Counted from the first letter of the stretch, positions 45,855-55,825 are shown. The stretch: DNA of 64,000 bases from Candidatus Pantoea floridensis (GCF_900215435.1 NZ_OCMY01000001.1:4216001-4280000), one strand, 5' to 3'. Numbers and translations are program-made. Notes: generated from the letters alone by a model not told the origin.

Positions 45855-47161
45855 GAAAGCTCTTTATTCAGTTCTATTTGCTGCTGTTCGTCTGTTTTCT
45901 GGTGATGACGCTGCTGGTTGGCCTAGTGTACAAATTCACCGCCGAACGCGCCGGTCGCCAATCAATGAATGATCTCATGGCCAGCTCGCTGTTTTTGATG
46001 CGCAGCGAACTGCGTGAGATCCCACCGCGCGACTGGGGTAAAACCATTCGTAGCCTCGATCTCGATCTGTCATTCGACCTGAATATCGAACCGATGAGTA
46101 AATATCAGCTGGGTGAAGCCGATATGAAGCGCCTGCGCGCCGGGGAAATTGTGGCGATCGACGATCAATACACTTTTCTGCAGCACATTCCGCGCAGCCA
46201 TTACGTACTTTCCGTTGGCCCTATTCCCTACCTGTTTTATCTGCACCAGATGCGTATTCTGGATATTGCGCTGCTGGCATTTATTGGCATGTCGCTGGCG
46301 CTGCCGGTATTTATCTGGCTGCGTCCACACTGGCAAGAGATGCAGCGGCTGGAAAAAGCCGCTCAGCGGTTTGGTCGCGGCGAGCTGGATGTGCGCACCC
46401 ATTTTGAAAGCACCTCTAGCCTGCACAGTCTGGGCGTGGCCTTCAACCAAATGGCCGATAATATCAACACGCTAGTGGCCAGTAAGAAGCAGCTGATCGA
46501 CGGCATCGCCCACGAACTGCGCACGCCGCTGGTGCGCCTGCGTTACCGGCTGGAGATGAGCGATAATCTCACCGAAGCGGAATCCGCGGCGCTGAATCGT
46601 GACGTTGGACAGTTGGAGAGTTTGATTGAAGAACTACTGACCTATGCGCGTCTTGATCGTCCGCGCGTCGATCTCAATCTGCAGACCTTTGATCTCGCTC
46701 AATGGCTGCGCGTGCATATCGAAGATGTGCAAACCATGAACCCGCAGGCGCAGATCGCACTCGACATCCCACAGCTCCAGAACGTCGGTAGCGCGGATAC
46801 CCGCCTGATGGAGCGCGTGCTGGATAACCTGGTGAATAACGCCCTGCGCTATGCGCAACAACGGCTACGCGTCAGTTTGTGGTTTGACGGTGCGATTGGC
46901 TGTTTACAGGTGGAAGACGATGGCCCGGGCATTCCGCAAGAAGAACGCGCCCGCGTGTTCGAACCTTTCGTACGCCTCGATCCCAGCCGCGACCGCGCCA
47001 CCGGCGGATGCGGTTTGGGCCTGGCGATCGTGCACTCTATCGCGTTGGCAATGCAGGGAAATGTCTCTATCGAGAGCAGCCCGTTAGGCGGCGCCAGCGT
47101 TCGCTTTTGCTGGCCGGTTGATCTACCCTTGCGGGACATTGCACCACGCTTACCGTCATAA
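45851..47161 (+). CDS. rstB: Sensor histidine kinase RstB
   Basis: 436 aa (E. coli 433). Two membrane segments (about 5-28 and 135-158) around a periplasmic domain, HAMP, then the dimerisation helix with phospho-His near 221 in DGIAHELRTPLVRLRYRLE. The ATPase part has the N box (ERVLDNLVNNALRYA), G1 (VEDDGPGIP) and G2 (GCGLGLAIVHSIA). Partner of RstA; translationally coupled. In E. coli tus and fumC follow; here an M32 peptidase gene follows 12 bp later and may be cotranscribed. Confidence 0.96.
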   Translation: MRKLFIQFYLLLFVCFLVMTLLVGLVYKFTAERAGRQSMNDLMASSLFLMRSELREIPPRDWGKTIRSLDLDLSFDLNIEPMSKYQLGEADMKRLRAGEIVAIDDQYTFLQHIPRSHYVLSVGPIPYLFYLHQMRILDIALLAFIGMSLALPVFIWLRPHWQEMQRLEKAAQRFGRGELDVRTHFESTSSLHSLGVAFNQMADNINTLVASKKQLIDGIAHELRTPLVRLRYRLEMSDNLTEAESAALNRDVGQLESLIEELLTYARLDRPRVDLNLQTFDLAQWLRVHIEDVQTMNPQAQIALDIPQLQNVGSADTRLMERVLDNLVNNALRYAQQRLRVSLWFDGAIGCLQVEDDGPGIPQEERARVFEPFVRLDPSRDRATGGCGLGLAIVHSIALAMQGNVSIESSPLGGASVRFCWPVDLPLRDIAPRLPS

Positions 47162-47173
47162 GGAGCTTTTTAC

Positions 47174-48661
47174 GTGACTTCAGCTTATCAAGAACTTAGC
47201 CGCACATTTCAGCGTCTTTCTCGCTTTGGTCACTTAGGTGCCATTGCAGGTGTCGATATGCAGACCACCATGCCGCCGGGCGGCAGCCAGGCCCGCGGTG
47301 AAGCGATGGCCGAGCTGAGCGTGTTCATGCACGAAGTGCTTACCGATAAACGTCTCGGTGGATTATTCGATGCGGCGCAGCAGGAATCGCTCAACGACGT
47401 TGAGCAAGTGAACTTGAATGAGATGCAGCGTGCATGGCAGCAGGCCACGCTATTACCGGCAGCGCTGGTTGAAGCCAAATCGCTCGCTGGCTCTCGCTGC
47501 GAACATGCATGGCGCCAGCAGCGGCCTGCGAATGATTGGCAAGGTTTCTCTGTCAATCTAAAGGAAGTGGTAAAACTTAGCCGTGAAGAGGCGCAGTTAC
47601 GCGCCGACGCGCTCGGTGTTTCGCGCTATGACGCGCTGCTGGATGTTTTTGAACCCGGCATGACCAGCGCGCAGCTGGATAAAACCTTTGGTGACTTGAA
47701 AACCTGGTTGCCCGATCTCTTGCAGAAAGCGGTTGCAAAACAGCAGCAAACGCCCACCGATCAGCCAGTGGGCCCTTTTGCCGTCGAATCGCAGAAGCAA
47801 TTAGGCCTCAGCGTGATGAAGACGTTAGGTTTCGATTTCAATCACGGTCGCCTTGATGTCAGCGCGCATCCGTTCTGCGGTGGCGTACCCGAAGATGTGC
47901 GCATTACCACCCGCTATAACGAGAATGATTTTCTCAGCGCCATGATGGGTGTGATCCACGAGACAGGCCATGCGCGTTACGAGCAAAATCTTCCGCAACA
48001 GTGGCGCGGCCAGCCCGTCGCTCAGGCGCGTTCAACCGCCATCCATGAATCGCAAAGTCTGTTTATGGAGATGCAGCTTGGGCGTAGCAAAGCCTTCCTG
48101 CAGCACATCCATCCGCAGGTGGTGGCGCTGATGGGCGATCAGCCGGCGCTGGAGCTGCAAAACTTTATACGCCAGACGCAGCGTGTGAAGCCGGGCTTTA
48201 TTCGCGTCGATGCGGATGAGCTGAGCTATCCAGCGCACGTGATTTTACGTTACGAAATTGAGCGCGCGTTAATTGAAGGCGAGATTGAAGTGGATGATAT
48301 CCCAGCGCTATGGGACGAGAAGATGCAGCAATCGCTGGGCATTGACACACGCGGTAACTATCGCGATGGCTGCATGCAGGACATTCACTGGACCGACGGC
48401 GCGTTTGGCTATTTCCCAACGTATACGCTGGGAGCGATGTACGCCGCCCAGCTGTTCCAGGCGGTGAAGCGTGCTATTCCACAGGTCGAGACGTTAATTC
48501 AGCAAGGTGAGCTGCAGCCTGTGTTTGATTGGTTACAGCAGAACATTTGGCAGCATGGCAGCCGCTTCCCTACGCAACAGCTGCTGATCAATGCCACCGG
48601 CGAAGCGCTGAATCCGCACTATTTCCGCCAACATCTTGAACAACGCTATCTCTCTGCGTAA
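47174..48661 (+). CDS. M32-family metallocarboxypeptidase (Taq type)
   Basis: 495 aa, the usual length. Zinc site HETGH at residue ~262 with downstream Glu in TAIHESQSLFMEMQLGR; other family blocks are HPFCGGVPEDVRITTRYNENDF, RVDADELSYPAHVILRYEIERALI and GNYRDGCMQDIHWTDGAFGYFPTYTLGAMYAAQLF. Cytoplasmic enzyme that trims C-terminal residues from peptides, except those before proline. It starts 12 bp after rstB, so it probably shares that transcript. A strong terminator follows. Confidence 0.94.
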   Translation: MTSAYQELSRTFQRLSRFGHLGAIAGVDMQTTMPPGGSQARGEAMAELSVFMHEVLTDKRLGGLFDAAQQESLNDVEQVNLNEMQRAWQQATLLPAALVEAKSLAGSRCEHAWRQQRPANDWQGFSVNLKEVVKLSREEAQLRADALGVSRYDALLDVFEPGMTSAQLDKTFGDLKTWLPDLLQKAVAKQQQTPTDQPVGPFAVESQKQLGLSVMKTLGFDFNHGRLDVSAHPFCGGVPEDVRITTRYNENDFLSAMMGVIHETGHARYEQNLPQQWRGQPVAQARSTAIHESQSLFMEMQLGRSKAFLQHIHPQVVALMGDQPALELQNFIRQTQRVKPGFIRVDADELSYPAHVILRYEIERALIEGEIEVDDIPALWDEKMQQSLGIDTRGNYRDGCMQDIHWTDGAFGYFPTYTLGAMYAAQLFQAVKRAIPQVETLIQQGELQPVFDWLQQNIWQHGSRFPTQQLLINATGEALNPHYFRQHLEQRYLSA

Positions 48662-48668
48662 ACTGCGC

Positions 48669-48693
48669 GGCGGCCATTAGGCCGCCCTTTTTT
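48669..48693 (+). terminator. Terminator after the carboxypeptidase gene
   Basis: GGCGGCC (48669-48675), ATTA loop, GGCCGCC (48680-48686), then CTTTTTT. Confidence 0.92.
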
Positions 48694-48712
48694 CCGCCTA
48701 TAACCCGCTTTG

Positions 48713-48726
48713 TACAATCGGTTACA
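48713..48726 (+). promoter_or_regulatory. RstA box upstream of asr
   Basis: TACAATCGGTTACA fits the published E. coli RstA consensus TACATNTNGTTACA at ten of twelve fixed positions. Its centre lies about 110 bp before the asr start. A possible -10 (TATAGT, 48769-48774) places it near -60. Confidence 0.72.
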
Positions 48727-48830
48727 CGCCGATACCAATGCCTCACGGAAAGCCTCAATTGTTTTTCATATAGTGTTTTCACCGGCCCCGCAGTGGGCTA
48801 CACATGAAAAAATAGTTCGAGGATTTTGCA

Positions 48831-49304
48831 ATGAAAAAATTATTTGCACTGGTGATCGCCGCTGCTATGGGTATGTCTTCTGTTGCTTTCGCTGCTGAGA
48901 CTACAGCTGCTCCTGCAACTCCAGCGACTACTGCTGCTCCAGCGAAACACAAAGCAGTACATCATAAGAAACCTGCTGCTCAGAAAGCGCAGGCTGCTAA
49001 GAAGCACAAAAAAGTAGAGAAGAAAGCGCCAGCGGCACAGAAAGCTCAGGCTGCTAAAAAGCACCATAAAAAAGCCACCAAGCCGGCTGCACAGAAAGCC
49101 CAGGCTGCTAAAAAGCACCACAAAAAAGCAACCAAGCCAGCTGCACAGAAAGCCCAGGCTGCTAAAAAGCACCACAAAGCAACCAAGCCAGCTGCACAGA
49201 AAGCGCAGGCTGCTAAAAAGCACCACAAAAAAGTAACTAAACCTGCTGCGCAGAAAGCGCAGGCTGCTAAAAAGCACCATAAAGTGAAAAAAGCGGCTAA
49301 ATAA
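48831..49304 (+). CDS. asr: Acid shock protein Asr, repeat-expanded
   Basis: 157 aa, longer than E. coli Asr (102). Signal peptide [20 protein letters not shown], cut after AFA, then an Ala/Thr/Pro stretch and six tandem units built on [12 protein letters not shown] with Lys/His-rich linkers. Highly basic. Asr is exported and, in E. coli, induced by low pH and needed for acid tolerance; recent views see it as a disordered, chaperone-like periplasmic protein. Regulated by RstAB and PhoBR in E. coli; the RstA box upstream supports the first. ydgU and ydgD follow, as in E. coli. Confidence 0.93.
   Translation: MKKLFALVIAAAMGMSSVAFAAETTAAPATPATTAAPAKHKAVHHKKPAAQKAQAAKKHKKVEKKAPAAQKAQAAKKHHKKATKPAAQKAQAAKKHHKKATKPAAQKAQAAKKHHKATKPAAQKAQAAKKHHKKVTKPAAQKAQAAKKHHKVKKAAK
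48972..49300 (+). repeat. Six-unit coding tandem repeat in asr
   Basis: Six units of 51-60 bp, each encoding [12 protein letters not shown] plus a variable linker ([14 protein letters not shown] twice, [19 protein letters not shown]). The middle three units are almost identical at base level, so unit number is likely to vary between strains. Confidence 0.9.
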
Positions 49305-49342
49305 GGTTGCCTTGTAGCGCCAACACCGCCTTAACGATTGAC

Positions 49343-49368
49343 AACACCCGGTTATGCCGGGTGTTTAT
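49343..49368 (+). terminator. Terminator of asr
   Basis: AACACCCGG (49343-49351) pairs with CCGGGTGTT (49357-49365), 5-base loop, followed by TATTTA. Confidence 0.8.
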
Positions 49369-49386
49369 TTACTGGAGTAGCGAAAA

Positions 49387-49467
49387 ATGGTGCGTCGCTA
49401 TCGCTTCGAAATTATTCTGATTGTGATGATCCTCTGTGGCATAGTTGCAGCCAGCTTTTTTATCTAG
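49387..49467 (+). CDS. ydgU: Small membrane protein YdgU
   Basis: 26 aa with one membrane segment after a basic start (MVRRYRFE, then IILIVMILCGIVAASFFI). It matches E. coli YdgU (RYRFEFILIILILCALI...) and sits in the same place between asr and ydgD. GGAG ten bases upstream. YdgU is a verified small protein of unknown function in the asr region. Confidence 0.85.
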   Translation: MVRRYRFEIILIVMILCGIVAASFFI

Positions 49468-49583
49468 TCGTTGTAGCGTGCTGATTACTCCAATATTTCT
49501 CCCTTTTTCATCGCTCACCGACTATAGTTATCGCTCAAGCGTGATGACAATAACCTCTACTTATTCTCGCCATTGAGAGAACT

Positions 49584-50390
49584 ATGCGCCTGGCTACCCT
49601 TTTTCTTGTTGGTCTTTTCAGTTTCAACCTCGCAGCACATGCCGATGATGAAGATGGGCCAAGCCCGGAAGACATCAAAACGTTGTTCTTTGGTAAAGAT
49701 AATCGCCAGGCGATACGCGACGTAAGTGCTGCGCCCTGGGATGCCATCGGTCAGTTAGAGACCGAAAGCGGCAATCTTTGTACCGCCACTTTGATTTCAG
49801 CCCATCTGGCATTGACTGCCGGCCACTGTTTGCTGGCGCCGCCGGGGAAATTTGATAAGCCGGTAGCGTTGCGCTTTATGGCCAGTGCGAAAGGTTGGCG
49901 TTATGAGATTCATGATATTGATGCGCGCGTAGAACCTTCGTTAGCACGCCGGTTGCAAGCTGACGGTGAAGGCTGGATCGTACCGCCAGCCGCCGCACCT
50001 TACGATTATGGGCTGGTTATTTTGCATAACCCACCGTCGGGTATTGTGCCGATTCCCCTGTTTGACGGCTCACGTGGTGATTTAACCGCCGCGCTCAAGA
50101 CCACCGAGCGCAAAGTGACGCAGGCAGGTTACCCTGCCGATCATCTGGATACGCTCTATTCACACAGTGATTGTTTGATTACCGGTTGGGCGCAGCGTGC
50201 GGTGTTGTCGCATCAGTGCGATACCTTGCCGGGCGACAGCGGTTCACCGTTGCTGTTGAAAAATGGCGATGAGTGGCAGTTAATTGCGGTGCAGAGTTCG
50301 GCACCGGCACCGGCCGATCGTTATCGTGCCGATAACCGCGCGATTGCGGTGCCATCGTTTAAAGATAAGCTGGAAGAGTTGGCGCAGTAA
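49584..50390 (+). CDS. ydgD: Trypsin-like serine protease YdgD
   Basis: 268 aa (E. coli 273). Signal peptide cut after AHA near residue 20. Chymotrypsin-type triad: His81 in [10 protein letters not shown], Asp141 in PYDYGLVIL, Ser in [11 protein letters not shown]. Probable periplasmic protease. Cys pairs suggest disulfides (CTATL with HCLL; CLITG with CDTLPGDSG). Follows asr-ydgU as in E. coli. Substrate unknown. Confidence 0.92.
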   Translation: MRLATLFLVGLFSFNLAAHADDEDGPSPEDIKTLFFGKDNRQAIRDVSAAPWDAIGQLETESGNLCTATLISAHLALTAGHCLLAPPGKFDKPVALRFMASAKGWRYEIHDIDARVEPSLARRLQADGEGWIVPPAAAPYDYGLVILHNPPSGIVPIPLFDGSRGDLTAALKTTERKVTQAGYPADHLDTLYSHSDCLITGWAQRAVLSHQCDTLPGDSGSPLLLKNGDEWQLIAVQSSAPAPADRYRADNRAIAVPSFKDKLEELAQ

Positions 50391-50457
50391 GCTGCGGACG
50401 CTTTATTCCACTGCCCACCTTTTTCTCCTTAATGTGATATTGATGCCCGCATTGTAG

Positions 50458-50477
50458 GGTCGCCATTCATGGCGACC
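50458..50477. repeat. Perfect palindrome between convergent ydgD and hrpA
   Basis: GGTCGCCA (50458-50465), TTCA, TGGCGACC (50470-50477). No T run on the plus side. The arms resemble the GGTCG(C/T)C hairpins at 24669-24725, so it may belong to a repeated intergenic palindrome. Confidence 0.5.
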
Positions 50478-50495
50478 ACCTCACATGCGAATCGC

Positions 50496-53400
50496 TTAAC
50501 TCAGCTGCTCCATCGCCTGCAAAATACGCTTTTCCGAAATCGGATAAGGCGTACCCAGCTGCTGCGCGAAATAGCTAATCCTTAACTCTTCCAGCATCCA
50601 GCGAATCGCCTGCACTTCGGCATCATCCTGACGCTGCGGTGGCAATTTATTGCGCCAAATCTGCCATGCTTGTTCCACGGCCTGCACTTTCAACATCCGT
50701 GCGCGGTCGCTATGCGGATCAACCGGCAGTTTCTCCAGGCGTCGCTCAATACCCTGCAAATAACGTAGCGTATCGCTCAGATGCGACCAGCCGTTGCCGG
50801 TCACAAAACCGCGGTAGACCAAACCATTCATCTGCGCTTTGATATCGCCCAGCGCCAGCGCCAGCGACATATCCACACGTCCTTTCAGGAACTTATTGAT
50901 ATTGAATACGCACGTCAGAATCTGCTCAACCTGTTTGGCGATAGTGACAACGGTTTCATTCAGTTCAGCGCGCACTTTGTCGCGCAGCTGCTCAAAATTC
51001 TCCTGCTGCCACGCCGGACCGCCTGCCTCCGCCATCAGCTTATCCACGCCGCAGGCGATGCAGTCATCAATCAGCTCCAGCACTTTGCCATACGGGTTGA
51101 AGTACAAACCAAGCTTGGCTTTGTTCGGCAGCTTTTCGTGCAAATATTTCGTTGGTGATGGGATGTTCAGCAGCAGCAGACGACGCTGACCGCGCCACAT
51201 CATTTTTTGCTGCTCTGCTTCGCTATCAAACAGGCGGATCGCCACGCTGTCTTTCTCATCGACCAGCGCAGGCCAGGCTTTAACCTGATAGCTACCGCGC
51301 TTCTGCTCATAACTTTGCGGTAAGTCGCCAAAGCTCCAGATATGCAAACCGCTCTGCTCTAAGCCATCGTCCGCCACTTTCGACAGCGTTTCTTGCACTT
51401 TGCCCTTCAGCAACAGCTTGAGCTGATGCAGATTTTTACCTTCCTGCAGCTTGCGATTATGTTCGTCAACGATACGGAACGTCATTTTCAGGTGCTCGGG
51501 CACCTGATCCCACTGCCAGGCGTCGCGGTCGATGGTGACGCCGGTCATGCGGCGGAATTCACGCTCCAGCGCATCCAGTAGCGGCTGCTCCATCGCGGTA
51601 ACGCGGCCGAGGAATGCTTCAGCGTAGTTGGGCGCGGGTACCAGATTACGGCGCACCGGTTTCGGCAACGATTTAATCAGCGCAATCACCAGTTCACGGC
51701 GCACGCCCGGAATCTGCCATTCAAAACCCGTGTCTTCAATTTGGTTCAACAGCGGCAGCGGAATGTGCACCGTCACGCCATCGGCATCCGCGCCCGGCTC
51801 AAACTGGTAGCTCAGTTTGAGCTTCAGGTTGCCCTGATGCCAGAAGTTGGGGTAATCGAGCTGGCTGACTTTATCCGCACCGTCCTTGATCAGCATTTGC
51901 TTATCAAAGCTCAGCAGATCCGGATTCTCTTTGCTGGCCTGTTTCCACCAGCTATCGAAATGGCGCGCCGATACCACCTCGCTGCCAATGCGACGATCGT
52001 AGAAAGCGAACAGCGTTTCGTCATCAACCAGGATGTCACGACGGCGTGATTTGTGCTCAAGATCTTCAATTTCGTTACGCAGTTTCAGGTTATTGCGGAA
52101 GAACGCATGGCGCGTATGCCAATCGCCTTCCACCAGCGCATGACGGATAAACAACTCGCGGCTCAGCTGCGGATCGATACGGCTGTAGTTAACCTTGCGC
52201 GCCTGCACAATCGCCAGGCCATAGAGCGTCACTTTCTCCGTCGCCATGACCGCGCCCTGCGCTTTTTCCCAGTGCGGTTCACTGTAGCTGCGCTTGATCA
52301 GATGCTGCGCCAGCGGCTCGATCCACTCGGGATCGATACGCGCGGCAACGCGCCCCCACAAGCGGCTGGTTTCCACCAGTTCCGCCACCATGGTCCACTT
52401 CGGCGGCTTCTTAAACAGACCGGAACCCGGGAAGATGGAGAAGCGCGCGTTGCGAGCGCCAGTAAATTCCTGTTTCTCATTGTCTTTCTGACCAATGTGC
52501 GACAGCAAGCCGGTGAGCAAAGCACAGTGCACTTCGCGATAAGGCGCGGGTTCGCTATTGACCGGCATGCCTTGTTCCCGCACCACCTGACGCAGCTGAG
52601 TGTAGATATCCTGCCATTCGCGCACGCGCAAATAGTTAAGGAATTCGGTTTTACACAGGCGGCGGAAGTGATTGCTGGAGAGCGCTTTTTGCTGCTCCTG
52701 CAGGTAATTCCACAGGTTCACGAAGGCAAGGAAATCAGACTCTTTATCGGCAAAGCGGCGATGTTTCTCATCAGAGGCCTGCTGTTTGTCGGATGGACGC
52801 TCGCGCGGATCCTGTATCGACAGCGCGGCGGTGATGATCATCGCTTCACGCACGCAGCCAAATTTCTGTGCTTCCAACACCATGCGCGCCAGGCGCGGAT
52901 CGACCGGCAGTTGTGCCAGCTGGCGACCCGAAGGCGTCAGCTTATAGGTTTCGTCTTCACTTAAGGTGATGGCACCGAGCTCTTCCAGCAGGCGCACGCC
53001 ATCCTGAATGTTGCGTTTATCCGGCGCTTCCACAAACGGGAAGGCGGCAATATCACCCAGCCCCAGCGCCGTCATCTGCAGAATGACCGATGCGAGGTTG
53101 GTGCGCAGAATTTCCGGATCGGTAAATTCCGGGCGGCTAAGGAAATCATCCTCCGAGTAGAGACGAATACAGATCCCTTCGGACACGCGTCCGCAGCGGC
53201 CTTTTCGCTGGTTGGCGGAGGCCTGGGAAATCGGCTCAATCGGCAGGCGCTGCACTTTGGTGCGGAAGCTGTAGCGGCTGATACGCGCAGTGCCGGGATC
53301 GATAACATATTTGATGCCAGGCACGGTCAGCGAGGTTTCCGCCACGTTAGTGGCCAACACAATACGACGACCGCTGTGCGACTGGAACACGCGGTTTTGC

Positions 53401-54392
53401 TCGGCATTCGATAAACGCGCATACAGCGGCAGAATCTCGGTGTGCGGGATATCGCGCTTCATCAGCGCATCGGCGGTATCACGGATTTCACGCTCGCCGC
53501 TCATGAAGATCAGGATATCGCCGCGACTCTCCTGACCCAGCTCATCCACCGCATCAAAAATGGCCTGCAGCTGATCGCGATCGGTGTCCTCAGCGTCTTC
53601 CACCATCGGGCGATAGCGCACCTCTACCGGATAGGTACGTCCAGAAACTTCAATCACCGGCGCATTGTGGAAGTGACGTGAGAAACGCTGCGGATCGATG
53701 GTCGCCGAGGTGATGATCACCTTTAAATCGGGACGACGCGGCAGCAGTTCACGCAGATAGCCGAGCAGGAAATCGATGTTCAGGCTACGTTCGTGCGCTT
53801 CATCAATAATGATGGTGTCATATTGCAGCAACAGGCGATCCTGCTGGATCTCCGCCAGCAAAATACCGTCAGTCATCAGCTTAACCTGAGTGGTTTCGCT
53901 CACCTGATCGTTAAAGCGCACCTTGTAACCGATGGTGCCACCGAGTGACGTTTCCAGTTCGTCCGCGATGCGATTGGCCACGGTGCGTGCCGCCAGACGA
54001 CGCGGCTGAGTATGACCAATCAGCCCTTTTACGCCGCGACCGAGCGCCAGACAAATTTTTGGCAGCTGGGTGGTTTTACCCGATCCGGTTTCACCGGCAA
54101 CGATCACTACCTGATGCTCACGGATGGCATCGGCAATATCCTGCTGTTTCTGACTGACCGGCAGGTTTTCCGGAAAGGTAATGCGCGGCGTAGCGGCGGT
54201 GCGCTGGGCAATACGCTGCTCGGCAGCGGCAAATTCTGGCTCAAGTTCAGCCACAATGCCCCGCTGTGCGTCAGGATTTTTTACCTTCGCCGCACCTTGC
54301 AAACGTCGGCGCAGGCGTTGACCATCACGCAGCATCAGATTATCGAGCCGCGTCCAAAGGGAGGCTAAAGAAGTGGGTGCGGGTGATGACAT
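50496..54392 (-). CDS. hrpA: ATP-dependent RNA helicase HrpA
   Basis: 1298 aa (E. coli 1300). DEAH-box helicase: Walker A GETGSGKT at 100-107, TQPRR, DEAH at 197-200, SAT, a long OB-fold/ratchet region, and the C-terminal DUF3418 part of bacterial HrpA. Motif VI reads QRKGRCGRV. HrpA acts in mRNA processing and in rescue of ribosomes stalled or collided on mRNA. Very strongly conserved through the length; no disruption seen. Divergent from azoR. Confidence 0.97.
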   Translation of the reverse strand: MSSPAPTSLASLWTRLDNLMLRDGQRLRRRLQGAAKVKNPDAQRGIVAELEPEFAAAEQRIAQRTAATPRITFPENLPVSQKQQDIADAIREHQVVIVAGETGSGKTTQLPKICLALGRGVKGLIGHTQPRRLAARTVANRIADELETSLGGTIGYKVRFNDQVSETTQVKLMTDGILLAEIQQDRLLLQYDTIIIDEAHERSLNIDFLLGYLRELLPRRPDLKVIITSATIDPQRFSRHFHNAPVIEVSGRTYPVEVRYRPMVEDAEDTDRDQLQAIFDAVDELGQESRGDILIFMSGEREIRDTADALMKRDIPHTEILPLYARLSNAEQNRVFQSHSGRRIVLATNVAETSLTVPGIKYVIDPGTARISRYSFRTKVQRLPIEPISQASANQRKGRCGRVSEGICIRLYSEDDFLSRPEFTDPEILRTNLASVILQMTALGLGDIAAFPFVEAPDKRNIQDGVRLLEELGAITLSEDETYKLTPSGRQLAQLPVDPRLARMVLEAQKFGCVREAMIITAALSIQDPRERPSDKQQASDEKHRRFADKESDFLAFVNLWNYLQEQQKALSSNHFRRLCKTEFLNYLRVREWQDIYTQLRQVVREQGMPVNSEPAPYREVHCALLTGLLSHIGQKDNEKQEFTGARNARFSIFPGSGLFKKPPKWTMVAELVETSRLWGRVAARIDPEWIEPLAQHLIKRSYSEPHWEKAQGAVMATEKVTLYGLAIVQARKVNYSRIDPQLSRELFIRHALVEGDWHTRHAFFRNNLKLRNEIEDLEHKSRRRDILVDDETLFAFYDRRIGSEVVSARHFDSWWKQASKENPDLLSFDKQMLIKDGADKVSQLDYPNFWHQGNLKLKLSYQFEPGADADGVTVHIPLPLLNQIEDTGFEWQIPGVRRELVIALIKSLPKPVRRNLVPAPNYAEAFLGRVTAMEQPLLDALEREFRRMTGVTIDRDAWQWDQVPEHLKMTFRIVDEHNRKLQEGKNLHQLKLLLKGKVQETLSKVADDGLEQSGLHIWSFGDLPQSYEQKRGSYQVKAWPALVDEKDSVAIRLFDSEAEQQKMMWRGQRRLLLLNIPSPTKYLHEKLPNKAKLGLYFNPYGKVLELIDDCIACGVDKLMAEAGGPAWQQENFEQLRDKVRAELNETVVTIAKQVEQILTCVFNINKFLKGRVDMSLALALGDIKAQMNGLVYRGFVTGNGWSHLSDTLRYLQGIERRLEKLPVDPHSDRARMLKVQAVEQAWQIWRNKLPPQRQDDAEVQAIRWMLEELRISYFAQQLGTPYPISEKRILQAMEQLS

Positions 54393-54517
54393 AGCGATGA
54401 GTTACCTATTGTTGCAGCAAACCGGACACTTTCCCGGCGGATTCAAGCAATTAATGGTCGGCATCATAGCACAATCTGGAAAACCTGCCTGAACGCGACG
54501 TGCGAGCTTATTCAATT

Positions 54518-54540
54518 ATTTCGAACATCGAGCTCGAAAT
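54518..54540. promoter_or_regulatory. Dyad ATTTCGA-N9-TCGAAAT upstream of azoR
   Basis: Perfect 7-bp arms at 54518-54524 and 54534-54540, about 85 bp before the azoR start. The spacing of about one and a half helical turns suits a dimeric regulator; none is encoded next to it. Confidence 0.45.
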
Positions 54541-54588
54541 ATTGCGCTTTTACCGCACGGGCTTACTCCGTACAGTGTAAAGCATTGA

Positions 54589-55224
<636 letters not shown>

Positions 55225-55274
55225 TCCGTATTAAACCATAAATACCCGCCAATAACGGGTATCATGCCATCATT

Positions 55275-55300
55275 GCCGGGCCTGAGTGCCCGGCTTTTTT
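55275..55300 (+). terminator. Terminator of azoR
   Basis: GCCGGGC (55275-55281), 6-base loop, GCCCGGC (55288-55294), then TTTTTT. Confidence 0.9.
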
Positions 55301-55307
55301 ATGCGTT

Positions 55308-55631
55308 CTATTTACGCAGCCACTGGCCATTAATACCGCGCACATACTCGCCGCTGCCCGCACGGTTCACCAATTTTTCGCCGGCGATGCGTGCTACTTC
55401 GCTGGTAGTGAGATTATTTTGCTGAGCGACACGTTGATACTGCTGCATCCGTCCATCGTTAATACGCTTGACCAGCGCGAGCGTCTCGTCGTCCTGCTGG
55501 CGTGCAGCCACATAACCGCTCAGCGTTTCCCCAACGCGCCCTTGCTGACGCGCTTCATCCAGCGTTAGCGCCCAGGCCGATGGCACGAGCAGCAGCGCGG
55601 CAATCAGGGCAATCCCCTTGCGTTTCATCAT
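55308..55631 (-). CDS. ydbL: YdbL (DUF1318) periplasmic protein
   Basis: 107 aa, signal peptide cut after AWA, before LTLDEARQQGRVGETLSGYV. DUF1318, with the end GEYVRGINGQWLRK. In E. coli YdbL works with YdbH and YnbE, where it helps the YdbH-YnbE assembly that bridges the envelope. ATG at 55631 follows GAGGAG and starts just inside 8 bp of the ynbE stop. Third gene of ydbH-ynbE-ydbL. Confidence 0.93.
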   Translation of the reverse strand: MMKRKGIALIAALLLVPSAWALTLDEARQQGRVGETLSGYVAARQQDDETLALVKRINDGRMQQYQRVAQQNNLTTSEVARIAGEKLVNRAGSGEYVRGINGQWLRK

Positions 55632-55639
55632 GCTTCTCC

Positions 55640-55825
55640 TCAAAACAGCCCGCTTTGATTCTTCAGCAGCGCTTCCACATCTTTATCCACCTTGATGTGA
55701 ATTTCATGCTCAATTTTGACGTTCATATTGATGGTGATCGGCTCTTTCGGCGCGGCGACTTCAATACGCGGGACGCAACCGCTCAATGGCAGTAGCACCA
55801 GCACCAGTAATGCCCTGAGGCTCAT
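55640..55825 (-). CDS. ynbE: YnbE outer-membrane lipoprotein
   Basis: 61 aa, as in E. coli. Lipobox LSGC gives a mature Cys at 17; the core APKEPITINMNVKIEHEI is nearly identical to E. coli. YnbE is thought to stack on the C-terminus of YdbH and anchor it to the outer membrane. Starts within the last codon region of ydbH (4-bp overlap). Confidence 0.94.
   Translation of the reverse strand: MSLRALLVLVLLPLSGCVPRIEVAAPKEPITINMNVKIEHEIHIKVDKDVEALLKNQSGLF

Noticed and set aside
48840..49280. 146-codon minus-strand frame across asr
   Set aside because: Product of the repeat composition of asr; low-complexity sequence rich in Phe, Leu, Ser and Arg with no signal of translation.
52053..52964. 303-codon plus-strand frame inside hrpA
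   Set aside because: It is a shadow of the GC-rich hrpA gene on the other strand; hrpA is full length and conserved throughout.
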